Below, in pieces: positions 48,186-57,216 of a stretch of DNA of 64,000 nt. The notes under the pieces were generated by a model that did no database searches, was not told the origin of the DNA, and saw nothing but the letters and a program-made list of their open reading frames with translations. Positions within the stretch are counted from its first letter, which is position 1. Every line of letters begins with the position of its first letter. The stretch comes from Flavobacterium anhuiense. GTDB taxonomy: Bacteria; Bacteroidota; Bacteroidia; Flavobacteriales; Flavobacteriaceae. The position numbers were made by a program, and so were the translations under genes. The stretch spans positions 62,001-126,000 of the forward strand of contig NZ_JUIV01000012.1 of the NCBI RefSeq assembly GCF_004151235.1, in the 5' to 3' direction.

Positions 48186-51100
48186 ATGAAACTAAAGTTC
48201 AATGGATTCTTAGTGCTTTTATTAGTACTAGTTGCGCAACTTTCTTTTGCGCAAGAAAGAGCTGTTTCGGGAACAGTTTCTGACAATGCAGGAATGCCTT
48301 TACCAGGTGTTAGTGTATTAGTTAAGGGAACTAAAACGGGAACGCAAACAGACTTTGATGGTAAATATTCTATCAAAGCTTCTTCAAGCCAAGTTTTGGT
48401 ATTTAGCTACATCGGGATGAAAACCCAAGAAGTGGCTGCGAGTTCTTCTTCTGTAAATGTTAAAATGGCGGATGCAGGAGCGCAGGAACTTGAAGGCGTA
48501 GTTGTAACTGCTTTTGGTATCAAAAGAGAGAAAAAATCTCTTGGATACGCAACAACAACTTTAAAAGCGGATGCACTAACACAAGTAGTTAACACTAACC
48601 CATTTGAAACTCTTTCTGGTAAAATCGCAGGGGTTGACATTACTGCACCTTCTCAGCCAGGGGCTGCAACTAAAGTAGTTATTCGTGGTTTAAACAGTAT
48701 TACAAACGCCAATGGTCCACTTTATGTTGTTGATGGAACACCGATTAACAATACCGCAACTGGTACTAGTAATAACGGAACTGCTACATCAACAAGATCG
48801 TATGATACTGGTAACGGAATCAGTGACATTGACCCAAATAACATCGAAAGCATGACTGTTCTTAAAGGAGCGGCTGCATCAGCATTATATGGTTCAAGAG
48901 CTGGTGGTGGTGTAATCATCATTACTACTAAAAAAGGTAAAGCTAACTCTGGAATTAAAGTTGATTTATTAGCTTCAACAGAATTCAGCGAAGTAGCAAG
49001 AGTTCCACATTTACAAAATCAATTTGGTCAAGGTTGGAATGGACTAGGATTCTCAGGATCTAATTCTTACAGTAACGAAAATGGTTCATGGGGACCTGCT
49101 TTCAATGGAGAGGTTAGACCATGGGGTACAGTTTACAACAATACTCAACAAATCAAACCTTATGTTGGTTTAAAAAATAACGTAAGAGATTTTTACAACA
49201 CAGGTACACTAGCTACACAATCTGCAACCCTAAGCGGTGGTGGAGACAATTCTGATTTCTCTTTAGTTTTTTCAAATGTAAACAGTGATGGTGTTGTACC
49301 AACTGATGCAGATTTATACAAAAAACAATCATTAGGATTTAATGGTGGATTAAAAGGTAAAAAACTAACATTAAGATCTTCTATTAATTATGTTTACAAA
49401 GACCAAAGCGTAGTTAATACAGGTCAGGGTGATGATGCTGGACAAGGTTCAACTTTGCAACAGGATTTATTACAAATTCCTAGAGACATTAGTATTGTAG
49501 ATTTAAAAGATTACAAAAACAATATCTTTAATACACCAGATTACTATTTTACTCCTTATGCTGCTAATCCATATTTTTCAATTAACGAGAATAGCACAAA
49601 AGTATACGGACATAACCTTTTCGGAAACGTTAATTTAAGTTACAAAATAACTGACAAGATTACTGCTTCATGGCAAATTGGTGGTAACATTAGAACAGAA
49701 AGACTTAAGAGCTACGGTGCAATTGTAAATTATGAGCCAGGTACTCCTCAAGCAATTGCTGGTGCTAATCCAGTAGTAGGAGGTGTAACAGAATCAAGAT
49801 CAGAATTCAGTGAGTTTGATACTTTCTTCAACCTTAATTACAACACAAACTTAAGTGAAGATTGGACATTAAATCTTTTAGGAGGTTTTAACTACAATAG
49901 AAGAGAATCTGATATACTGAAAAATTCTGTAACAAATTTAGGTCTTCCAGGATTTTATGAGCTTTCGAACTCAGCTTTAAGACCAGTAATTGATCAATCA
50001 AACTCTCTTAGAAAAACAGGAGCTGTTTACGCATCTGCTGAGTTTGCATTTAAAAACAGATATTTTGCAACGGCTACAGCTAGACAAGATTTTACATCAA
50101 CATTACCAATAGGTAATAACTCGTATTTCTACCCATCTTTATCATTAGGCGCAATTGCAATTGATAACGGAAATACTTTCCTTAAATTAAGAGCAGCAGC
50201 TTCAAAAATTGCAAATGACACAAGGCCATACACAACAGCAGATTCATATATCTCTGGTACTGCTAACGCAAACTTTGGTATAATTGCATCTCCAATTGGA
50301 GGAGTAAGTTTCTTCGAAGCATCAGGAAGACTTGGTAATCCAGAGTTAAAACCTGAAAGTACAGTAGAATATGAAGTTGGAGCTGAAGGATCTTTCTTCA
50401 AAAACAGAATTAGCTATGATGTTGCATTGTATCACAAAACAACTTCTGACCTTATCGTAGACTTACCTTTAGATCCATCAACAGGTTACACTATCAAAGC
50501 TATTAACGCTGGAGATGTTGTAAACAAAGGTATTGAGCTTTCTGTTTCAGGTAGTCCAATTAAAAATCAGGACTTTACATGGAACGTAACTTACACATTT
50601 ACTAAAAACTTAAACGAAGTAACGTCATTAAACACAGGTGGTAATTATATTGATTTACTTCCTGCTTATGGTGTAACTATGAGAGCAACTAAAGGTGATC
50701 CTATTGGTAGTTTCTACTCACAAGTTCCTAAAACAAATGCTGAAGGTCAATACATTGTAAATGCATCTACTGGAATGTATGAAGTAAGTGATGATATCCA
50801 AAAAGTTGGAAACGCACAACGTGATTTTGTTATGGGATTACAAAACTCTTTCAAATACAAAAACTTTAATTTATCATTCTCATTAGACTGGAAACAAGGA
50901 GGAGATTTCTACTCTTACACTAAGAGACTTTCTCACTTCGTTGGTAATGGTATAGAAACTACATATAATGACAGAAATGCATTTATAGTTCCTAACTCAG
51001 TTAATGAGCACGTAGATGCAACAACTGGAGCTGTAACATATACAGAGAACACAACACCTCTTACATATAGCACTTATACAAACTTCTACAACACAGGAAA

Positions 51101-51386
51101 TAACCCTGGTATTGAAAAAACGCATGTAATTGACAAAACTTTTGTAAGATTAAGAGAAATCGCTTTAAATTATGACTTCCCTTCTACACTTACTAAAAAC
51201 ATGGGATTAAACAAAATCACAGTTGGTATTTACGGAAGAAACCTTTTCATGTGGACTCCTGGAGAAAACCCATATGTTGACCCTGAAATAGGAACTTACG
51301 GAACTGGAGTACTCTCTGAGTTTGGAGAATTTGGAGCTAACCCATCACAAAGATCAGTAGGTGGAGTTTTAAAATTATCATTCTAA
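48186..51386 (+). CDS. SusC/RagA-family TonB-linked outer-membrane transporter (second copy)
   Basis: TonB-dependent importer with signal peptide 1-23 (LVAQLSFAQ), carboxypeptidase-regulatory-like domain about 26-100 (LPGVSVLVKGTKTGTQTDFD), plug domain about 112-245 (EGVVVTAFGIKREKKSLGYA, LSGKIAGVDI) and a barrel ending VGGVLKLSF. Length 1066 aa. Heads a four-gene operon with susD and two small lipoproteins, an arrangement known from B. thetaiotaomicron BT2261-BT2264, whose complex was found with bound peptides. Import of peptides is therefore a reasonable but unproven guess. Confidence 0.95.
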   Translation: MKLKFNGFLVLLLVLVAQLSFAQERAVSGTVSDNAGMPLPGVSVLVKGTKTGTQTDFDGKYSIKASSSQVLVFSYIGMKTQEVAASSSSVNVKMADAGAQELEGVVVTAFGIKREKKSLGYATTTLKADALTQVVNTNPFETLSGKIAGVDITAPSQPGAATKVVIRGLNSITNANGPLYVVDGTPINNTATGTSNNGTATSTRSYDTGNGISDIDPNNIESMTVLKGAAASALYGSRAGGGVIIITTKKGKANSGIKVDLLASTEFSEVARVPHLQNQFGQGWNGLGFSGSNSYSNENGSWGPAFNGEVRPWGTVYNNTQQIKPYVGLKNNVRDFYNTGTLATQSATLSGGGDNSDFSLVFSNVNSDGVVPTDADLYKKQSLGFNGGLKGKKLTLRSSINYVYKDQSVVNTGQGDDAGQGSTLQQDLLQIPRDISIVDLKDYKNNIFNTPDYYFTPYAANPYFSINENSTKVYGHNLFGNVNLSYKITDKITASWQIGGNIRTERLKSYGAIVNYEPGTPQAIAGANPVVGGVTESRSEFSEFDTFFNLNYNTNLSEDWTLNLLGGFNYNRRESDILKNSVTNLGLPGFYELSNSALRPVIDQSNSLRKTGAVYASAEFAFKNRYFATATARQDFTSTLPIGNNSYFYPSLSLGAIAIDNGNTFLKLRAAASKIANDTRPYTTADSYISGTANANFGIIASPIGGVSFFEASGRLGNPELKPESTVEYEVGAEGSFFKNRISYDVALYHKTTSDLIVDLPLDPSTGYTIKAINAGDVVNKGIELSVSGSPIKNQDFTWNVTYTFTKNLNEVTSLNTGGNYIDLLPAYGVTMRATKGDPIGSFYSQVPKTNAEGQYIVNASTGMYEVSDDIQKVGNAQRDFVMGLQNSFKYKNFNLSFSLDWKQGGDFYSYTKRLSHFVGNGIETTYNDRNAFIVPNSVNEHVDATTGAVTYTENTTPLTYSTYTNFYNTGNNPGIEKTHVIDKTFVRLREIALNYDFPSTLTKNMGLNKITVGIYGRNLFMWTPGENPYVDPEIGTYGTGVLSEFGEFGANPSQRSVGGVLKLSF

Positions 51387-51404
51387 AAATATAATTCATA
51401 GAAA

Positions 51405-52868
51405 ATGAAAAAAATAGCAACAATAATAACAGCACTTTTCTTATTAGTGTCATGTGATGAAACATTTGACATTAATAGAGACCCGGATGCTTTGCCTCCT
51501 GGACAAGCTAATAGCACTATTTTGCCTGCAGGTATTGCTGGTCTTGCTGGTGCCCAAGGATCATACTATGCTCTAATTGGAGGGTTTTGGTCTCAATTCT
51601 GGACACAAAACACTACTTCAAATCAGTATAAAAACATTGACCAGTACAGCCTTGGAACAAATGATTTCCAAACTGCATGGACTGCAATGTATGATGCTTT
51701 AAACGACATTCGAGTTGTAAAAAAACAAGCTGAAGCTGAAGGAAACTGGAACTATTACTTAATTGCTACTGTTCTTGAAGTTGAAGCTTCGCAAATTTTA
51801 ACAGACTGGTATGATGCAATTCCTTATACTGAAGCAAATAACCCAAATTTCTTGCAACCTAAATTCAATACAGGTAAAGAAACTTACGATTTAATGATTG
51901 CTGATTTAAAATTAGCTTTATCTAAAGATCTAAGTTCTTCTGTTGGAGCTGCGCCAGGAAAAGATGATTTTATCTTTAATGGTACAATGTCTAATTGGAC
52001 AAAATTTGGTAACTCTTTATTGTTAAAATTACACCTTAGATTAACACAAGTAAATCCTACATTGGCGCAATCAGGTATTAAAAGTTTAATTGATTCTGGT
52101 GCAGAATTCTTAGATGTTGATGCTGCAATGACTCAATTTGAAGATGCTGCTGACAGAAGTAATCCATTGTATGAAACTGACAGAAGACAGTTAAATACAA
52201 CATTAAACCTTAGAGCTAGTAAAACTTTATACCTTTACTTACAAGCAAATGCTGACCCTCGTTTGAATAAGTATTACGGAGCAGGAGTACCTAATAACCA
52301 AGGAGATTTCGAAAATGGAGCTACTGGACTTTCATTAGTAACGTTATACGCAAAAACTCCTTTATATTTCATGAGTGCAGAAGAAAGTTACTTCTTGCAA
52401 GCAGAAGCTCTTGTTAGATATTATGGAGGTGCAGGAGCTAAAGAAAAATACGATTTAGGTGTTGCTGCAAACTTCAAGAAATACGACAACACTACTTCTA
52501 TTGCTCCAATTACTGGTCCAGTTGGAAGCCCTGCTGCTTTCTTAGCTCCAGGAGGAAAATATGAATTCCCTGCAACAGGAGCTACTGCTCAAATTGAAGC
52601 AATTATCACTCAAAAATGGATTGCTAGCTTCCCTGGAAATGGTTACGAATCTTTCTTCGAACAAAATAGAACTGGTTTCCCAAAAGAATCAGCTGTTCCT
52701 CAGACAGATGAAGATTACATCCCAGGACAATTTGCAATCTCTGTTGAGAATGTTACAAGTGATGTTTTCCCTAGAAGACTTGTTTTACCAAATACTGTAA
52801 AAACACGTAATCCAAATGCTCCAGCTTTAGCAAAAATAACTGCTCCAGTTTGGTGGGACGTTAACTAA
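51405..52868 (+). CDS. SusD/RagB-like surface lipoprotein (second copy)
   Basis: Lid lipoprotein for the SusC transporter 18 nt upstream. Lipobox LVSC with Cys17, then DETFD, an acidic surface-export-like start. Helical SusD-type fold with NDFQTAWTAMYDALNDIRVV near 88-107 and NGTMSNWTKFGNSLLLKLHL near 190. C-terminal ITAPVWWDVN. Length 487 aa. Little obvious identity to the first SusD outside general fold motifs, so the two systems probably take different substrates. Confidence 0.92.
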   Translation: MKKIATIITALFLLVSCDETFDINRDPDALPPGQANSTILPAGIAGLAGAQGSYYALIGGFWSQFWTQNTTSNQYKNIDQYSLGTNDFQTAWTAMYDALNDIRVVKKQAEAEGNWNYYLIATVLEVEASQILTDWYDAIPYTEANNPNFLQPKFNTGKETYDLMIADLKLALSKDLSSSVGAAPGKDDFIFNGTMSNWTKFGNSLLLKLHLRLTQVNPTLAQSGIKSLIDSGAEFLDVDAAMTQFEDAADRSNPLYETDRRQLNTTLNLRASKTLYLYLQANADPRLNKYYGAGVPNNQGDFENGATGLSLVTLYAKTPLYFMSAEESYFLQAEALVRYYGGAGAKEKYDLGVAANFKKYDNTTSIAPITGPVGSPAAFLAPGGKYEFPATGATAQIEAIITQKWIASFPGNGYESFFEQNRTGFPKESAVPQTDEDYIPGQFAISVENVTSDVFPRRLVLPNTVKTRNPNAPALAKITAPVWWDVN

Positions 52869-52880
52869 AAAAAATAAACA

Positions 52881-53507
52881 ATGAAAAAAATATATATATC
52901 CCTAATGATAGTCTCAGGACTATTGTTTACTTCATGTGAAGCAGATACTGACAATGTTTCAAAAGTAACAGCTTATGCGAACATGACTATGCATGGAGAT
53001 GCTCTTGTTGTTCTAACTCAAGGAGATACATACACAGAAGCAGGAGTAGATGCTGAAGCTGACGGAAAAGCTCTTCCAGTGAAAATCGATGGTACAGTAG
53101 ACACTAGCAAACCAACTGTTTACAAAATTAAATACTCTGCTACAAATAGTGATGGTTTCCCTGCTTACTTAACTCGTACAATAGTAGTTTTGAGTAACAA
53201 ACCAAGTACAATTGATTTGACTGGTACTTTCTTTAGAAATGGCAATCCGAATGTTGTAACTAAACTTGGAGACAGAAAATACAGCTGTGACAACGCAACT
53301 GGTTATAACGTACCTGCTGATTTGTTGAAAATGGAATTCTACAACATAGATGACAAACAGGTTTATGCTCCTTACAACCCAAGCGCTTCTGAATCAGGAA
53401 TATCTGCAGAAAGCAACATAGGAACTATCACTGACAAAAACAACTGGAAATGGGTTATCTATGCTTCAGCAGTATTTGGAACAGCAGAAAGAATATTTAA
53501 ACGATAA
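52881..53507 (+). CDS. Surface lipoprotein with an Ig-like (DUF5011/5012-type) domain
   Basis: Accessory lipoprotein of the second SusCD system. Lipobox LFTSC, Cys19, followed by EADTD. Residues about 35-108 form an Ig-like domain with the pattern GDTYTEAGVDAEADGKAL, VDTSKPTVYKIKYSATNSDG and LTRTIVVL, as in DUF5011/DUF5012 proteins. The C-terminal half has no family I recognise. Length 208 aa, 12 nt after susD. Probably helps hold or pre-bind substrate at the cell surface. Confidence 0.78.
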   Translation: MKKIYISLMIVSGLLFTSCEADTDNVSKVTAYANMTMHGDALVVLTQGDTYTEAGVDAEADGKALPVKIDGTVDTSKPTVYKIKYSATNSDGFPAYLTRTIVVLSNKPSTIDLTGTFFRNGNPNVVTKLGDRKYSCDNATGYNVPADLLKMEFYNIDDKQVYAPYNPSASESGISAESNIGTITDKNNWKWVIYASAVFGTAERIFKR

Positions 53508-53521
53508 TAAAACACATTACA

Positions 53522-54019
53522 ATGAAAAAATTAAAACTAAATATAACACGTGTACTTGTAGCAATGCTTGTACTTACGTCATTTGTAGCTTGTGATGAAG
53601 TTGGAGATACAGATCCAGGAGGAACATCAGTAGAATCTATGTCAGGTGACTGGTTCATAACACTTACAGATAGTGATGGAAAAGTGGTCGTAGCTAACGC
53701 ATTACACGAAACTTATAATACCGCAGCTAATGACAATACAATGTGGATTGATGATGCAAAACACGGATATTGGATTAAATGTAAAGTAGTTGTTGATGTT
53801 AAAACAGGTACTTTCTCAGCTACTTCTGCAGACAACCTATTAGATGGATCTAAAGTTACTATTACAAATGGAAAAATTGAAAAGGGAGCTGCAACATCAA
53901 AAGGTGGACATAAAGTAGACAAAATCTCATTCAGAGCTCATTTTGATTATGATCCTGCTGGTTATGATATTCTTTATGAAGGTCATAAAAGAACTGGTTT
54001 CTACGAAGACGAATACTAA
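53522..54019 (+). CDS. Small lipoprotein, calycin-like (Lipid_bd family)
   Basis: Last gene of the second susCD operon. Lipobox SFVAC, Cys24, followed by DEVGDTD, a strongly acidic start. The body (GDWFITLTDSDGKV, MWIDDAKHGYWIKCKVVVDV, TFSATSADNL) fits the putative lipid-binding calycin-like family found next to SusCD in Bacteroidota. Length 165 aa; the substrate is unknown. It lies 14 nt after the Ig-like lipoprotein and is followed by a very strong terminator. Confidence 0.75.
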   Translation: MKKLKLNITRVLVAMLVLTSFVACDEVGDTDPGGTSVESMSGDWFITLTDSDGKVVVANALHETYNTAANDNTMWIDDAKHGYWIKCKVVVDVKTGTFSATSADNLLDGSKVTITNGKIEKGAATSKGGHKVDKISFRAHFDYDPAGYDILYEGHKRTGFYEDEY

Positions 54020-54046
54020 AATTTTTATTCAAGTAGTCTAAATATT

Positions 54047-54078
54047 AAACCACCCCATTAATTTGGGGTGGTTTTTTT
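54047..54078 (+). terminator. Terminator of the second susCD operon
   Basis: An 11-bp stem AAACCACCCCA/TGGGGTGGTTT (54047-54057 with 54064-54074), 6-nt loop, followed by seven T. It lies 27 nt after the last lipoprotein gene. Confidence 0.94.
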
Positions 54079-54094
54079 ATATAAACATATTACC

Positions 54095-54102
54095 TATATT
54101 TG
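54095..54102 (+). promoter_or_regulatory. -7 box for rlmB, 4 nt before the start codon
   Basis: TATATTTG matches TAnnTTTG and ends 4 nt before ATG 54107. Transcription should begin at or just inside the start codon, so it also rules out the upstream in-frame start at 54068. No TTG at 17-23 nt; that space is the T-run of the preceding terminator. Confidence 0.5.
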
Positions 54103-54106
54103 TCCA

Positions 54107-54841
54107 ATGGAAAAAGAACATCAAATATTTGGCATTAGAGCCATCATAGAAGCAATTCAGGCAGGAAAAGAAGTGGATAAAGTTTTCATACAGAAAGATA
54201 TTTCTGGTGAGCTTATGAAAGATTTAATGAAGGTAATGAAACGTGCAAACGTTAACTTCTCTTATGTGCCTGTAGAAAAACTAAATCGTCTTACTCCAAA
54301 TAATCATCAAGGAGCTGTAGCCACCATCTCTCCTATTGGTTTTATAGATTTAGAACATCTAGTTGAATCTACAATAGAGTCAGGTAAAAAACCTCTTTTT
54401 CTTATCTTGGACCAAATATCAGATGCTAGAAATTTTGGCGCAATTATTAGAACAGCAGAATGTACTGGTGTAAACGGAATCATTATACAAAAAGCAGGTT
54501 CTGCACCAGTAAATGGAGATACCGTTAAAACTTCTGCTGGGGCAGTATTTAATGTTCCTATTTGCAAAGTAGAACATATAAAAGATGCTATCTTTTATCT
54601 ACAAGGCTCTGGAATAAAAACAGTAGCTGCGACTGAAAAAACAGATCAAAACATATATGACATCTCATTAGCTGAGCCAGTAGCAATTATTATGGGATCT
54701 GAAGATCGAGGGATAAACCCTTCTGTTTTGAAAATAGTAGACGAAAAAGCTAAGTTACCCATGTTTGGATCTATAGGATCTTTAAACGTATCTGTTGCCT
54801 GTGGTGCTTTCCTATACGAAGCCGTTCGACAAAGAACCTAA
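54107..54841 (+). CDS. rlmB: 23S rRNA (guanosine-2251-2-prime-O)-methyltransferase
   Basis: SPOUT-family methyltransferase that modifies the P loop of 23S rRNA. An N-terminal SpoU substrate-binding domain (QIFGIRAIIEAIQAGKEVDK, NHQGAVA) precedes the knotted catalytic domain with LDQISDARNFGAIIRTAEC, GSEDRGI and SLNVSVACGAFLYE motifs. I start at ATG 54107 (244 aa), because the longer frame from 54068 translates through the terminator and promoter. RlmB versus the similar TrmH is decided by the N-terminal domain. Confidence 0.94.
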   Translation: MEKEHQIFGIRAIIEAIQAGKEVDKVFIQKDISGELMKDLMKVMKRANVNFSYVPVEKLNRLTPNNHQGAVATISPIGFIDLEHLVESTIESGKKPLFLILDQISDARNFGAIIRTAECTGVNGIIIQKAGSAPVNGDTVKTSAGAVFNVPICKVEHIKDAIFYLQGSGIKTVAATEKTDQNIYDISLAEPVAIIMGSEDRGINPSVLKIVDEKAKLPMFGSIGSLNVSVACGAFLYEAVRQRT

Positions 54842-54893
54842 AAATACATTGAGAGATTAAGATGCGAATGAAATAATTAAATACCTTTAATTA

Positions 54894-55697
54894 ATGCTTT
54901 CAAAATCTAATTCAAAATCAAAAGTTATAATATTCCGATGCCTGTTTGTAATTTCATTAATTACAAACAGCTACGGACAAAATACTACGTACAATCAGTT
55001 CTGGAATGAAATTCAGTTTAACCAAACTTTAAGCAAAAAATGGGCAACTGAAATAGATTTTGCCGCCGCTTACAGCAGTACAGAATCTTCAGGCAACTTA
55101 TTTGAGAATACCATTCAAAGATCTATTAGAGGTTGGGGACATTACTACTTTTCTCCGAGATGGAAATTCTCTGCTTTTATTGCCTATTTCAACAATCGAG
55201 ATGTTCCTGAGATAGGTCAATTTGAATCTCCTGAATGGCGTTTTGCTCTTCAAGGCATTTATTACTTTCATAAAACCGGTTACACTTTAAGCACAAGAAT
55301 GCGTACTGAATATCGTCACATTAGAAATGAAGACGATCAATATGAAAATGTTTTTAGATATCGTCAGCAGATTAAATATATAAAACCAATCAATAGTAAA
55401 ATACTAAGAGAAGGTGTAGTATATGCAATTGCTTCAGATGAACTCTATTTCAAATCTGGCGCAAAAGTTACAGGTGAAAGTTTCTTTGATCGGAATCGGT
55501 TGAATATTGGCGCCGGTTATTTATTCTCGGATGATTTTCAGCTAGAATTAACTTATTGCAACGAGTATCTTCCAAGGAATAATGGAAATCAAACAACCAA
55601 TGCTGCTTCTCTTACTGTAACCTTCAATAATCTTTTTCGAAATCTTCAAAAGAAAATAGAAACCAAAAAACATCCTGAAATAAAGGACGAAGAATAA
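54894..55697 (+). CDS. DUF2490 family outer-membrane-type protein
   Basis: Secreted protein of unknown function. Signal peptide over residues 1-28 (LFVISLITNSYGQ). The rest is rich in alternating aromatic and polar strands (FWNEIQFNQTLSKKWATEID, FRYRQQIKYI, NIGAGYLFSDDFQLELTYCN), consistent with a small beta-barrel as predicted for DUF2490. Length 267 aa. Its stop codon is 1 nt from that of the converging unknown gene, with no terminator visible between. Confidence 0.8.
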   Translation: MLSKSNSKSKVIIFRCLFVISLITNSYGQNTTYNQFWNEIQFNQTLSKKWATEIDFAAAYSSTESSGNLFENTIQRSIRGWGHYYFSPRWKFSAFIAYFNNRDVPEIGQFESPEWRFALQGIYYFHKTGYTLSTRMRTEYRHIRNEDDQYENVFRYRQQIKYIKPINSKILREGVVYAIASDELYFKSGAKVTGESFFDRNRLNIGAGYLFSDDFQLELTYCNEYLPRNNGNQTTNAASLTVTFNNLFRNLQKKIETKKHPEIKDEE

Positions 55698-55698
55698 T

Positions 55699-56205
55699 TT
55701 AGTTTTCTTCCTTCTTTAAAAAACATTTAAGTTGTTCCGCAATAGCATTTTTATGAAGCTTAAAATTATAGCTTCGAACAAATTCAGTCCCTTGCATATT
55801 TATTTCTGCACTAATAGCCTCATAATTAGAAAATGACTCGAGGTCTTTATCATCAATCAAATAAAGGACTTGCATGATGGAATCGTTACGTCGATATTGT
55901 GTATCGTAATGAGCTAACTTATAAGTTTTATTATCTGCCAAATGAATTATTAAATCGTCTTTGATTTTTTTTCCAACTTTCTTTTCAGGAAATGGTGTTG
56001 GCTGTAATGCAACAAAATAATGTTCTTTATCAGTGACAATATTAATTTTTAATGATTTTGATTTGGTAGTATAAAATACGGCTGGCTCAAAATAGTATAT
56101 CATACTTCCATCTGCCTGCACCCTATTTTTTATTTCACATTGAGCAATGCCTTTTGTGTAAATAACAAAACACAAGAACAAAACCAAAAACTTTATTTTC
56201 TTCAT
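55699..56205 (-). CDS. Secreted protein of unknown function
   Basis: I do not recognise a family. Signal peptide at 1-22 (FLVLFLCFVIYTKGIAQ), then 146 residues with many short beta-strands (GSMIYYFEPAVFYTTKSKSL, LYLIDDKDLESF, RSYNFKLHKNAIAEQLKCF). ATG 56205 is preferred over a TTG three codons earlier. Single minus-strand gene after the rhomboid gene (64-nt gap), possibly co-transcribed with it. Likely periplasmic. Confidence 0.72.
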   Translation of the reverse strand: MKKIKFLVLFLCFVIYTKGIAQCEIKNRVQADGSMIYYFEPAVFYTTKSKSLKINIVTDKEHYFVALQPTPFPEKKVGKKIKDDLIIHLADNKTYKLAHYDTQYRRNDSIMQVLYLIDDKDLESFSNYEAISAEINMQGTEFVRSYNFKLHKNAIAEQLKCFLKKEEN

Positions 56206-56269
56206 AATGCTCAAAAGATTAAATCGTTATCTAACAAATTTAACCTTTTTATTTCAAAATAAATATTGA

Positions 56270-57046
56270 TCAGATTTCTTCTTGCTCTTCTTGCTCTTCT
56301 TGTTCTTCTTTTTTAGTTATAATATAATTTACTGGATGACTAGAAAAAAAGTATTCCTCCTGTTTTTCTTCCTCTTCATGAAAGAAAGTAACAAAATTTC
56401 CATCTTCATCAAAATGCCTCATAAAAGGATCATTGCTTGGATCAAAATCAGGGCGTTGCCAGTCATAAACAATTGGTTTTGCATATTCAGGTGCTTTATA
56501 AAACAGAGTCAAAACAAAACCCGTAATAAGTCCTGCCAAATGTCCTTCCCAAGAAATAGATTGATCGACATCTGGAAAAACATACCATATCATTCCGCCA
56601 TACAATAGAATTACTGTCAAGGACAAAGCTACCAATCGGTAATATTTAGTTTGAATACCTTTAAAAAAAATAAAACTAACAAGAACATAAATCAATCCGC
56701 TGGCACCGATGTGGAAATTCTCTCTTCCAACAACCCAAGTAATCAATCCCGAAAAAAGAATACCATAACCAATAACACCAAATGTTTGTTTTGGATAAAA
56801 AAACTGCATCGCAGCCAAGAGTATTACAAGCGGAATACTATTATTATATAAATGATCTAAATTCTCATGAATAAATGGACTGAACAAAACACCACGAAGC
56901 CCTAAAAGATCTCGAGGATAAATTCCGTATCGATAAAAATCAAAATCGAACCGAATCTGAAGCCAATACACAACCCATAAAAAAAGAACACAAAACAGCG
57001 GAAGTCCAACAACCGAATTTGAAAACTTAAAATTAGTATCGCTCAT
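56270..57046 (-). CDS. Rhomboid-family intramembrane serine protease
   Basis: Cleaves membrane proteins within the bilayer. Six hydrophobic helices; catalytic Ser116 in GASG and His169 in WEGHLAG form the dyad; HLYNNS at 65-70 provides the oxyanion-site residues. The core ends near residue 185. The cytoplasmic tail is acidic (HEEEEKQEE) and finishes with three E-Q-E repeats encoded by a 9-bp tandem repeat. Length 258 aa. Substrates unknown. Confidence 0.9.
   Translation of the reverse strand: MSDTNFKFSNSVVGLPLFCVLFLWVVYWLQIRFDFDFYRYGIYPRDLLGLRGVLFSPFIHENLDHLYNNSIPLVILLAAMQFFYPKQTFGVIGYGILFSGLITWVVGRENFHIGASGLIYVLVSFIFFKGIQTKYYRLVALSLTVILLYGGMIWYVFPDVDQSISWEGHLAGLITGFVLTLFYKAPEYAKPIVYDWQRPDFDPSNDPFMRHFDEDGNFVTFFHEEEEKQEEYFFSSHPVNYIITKKEEQEEQEEQEEI
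56278..56304. repeat. 9-bp tandem repeat at the end of the rhomboid gene (3 copies)
   Basis: CTTCTTGCT, CTTCTTGCT, CTTCTTGTT on the plus strand, followed by a partial copy. It is in frame and encodes the acidic Glu-Gln-Glu repeats. A number that varies between strains would change tail length by 3 residues each time. Confidence 0.75.
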
Positions 57047-57204
57047 ATTTTACAGAATAACATTTAAGAGAACTCAAAAAACTATCCAAAAATATTTTAC
57101 TGATATTTTGTCATATCCACTAAAAAAATGTCTCAAATTGGAACAATCCTTTTCTCTGCAAATCGTTTTAACTTTGAATGAATGATATTTAAATCTTAAA
57201 ATAG

Positions 57205-57212
57205 TAATTTTG
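57205..57212 (+). promoter_or_regulatory. -7 box for rarA, 4 nt before the start codon
   Basis: TAATTTTG fits TAnnTTTG and ends 4 nt before ATG 57217. No TTG occurs at the expected distance. As with recR and rlmB, a leaderless or near-leaderless transcript is predicted. Confidence 0.45.
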
Positions 57213-57216
57213 TAGT

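Noticed and set aside
54068..54106. Extended rlmB start at 54068
   Set aside because: It would be translated from the preceding terminator and through the promoter -7 box.
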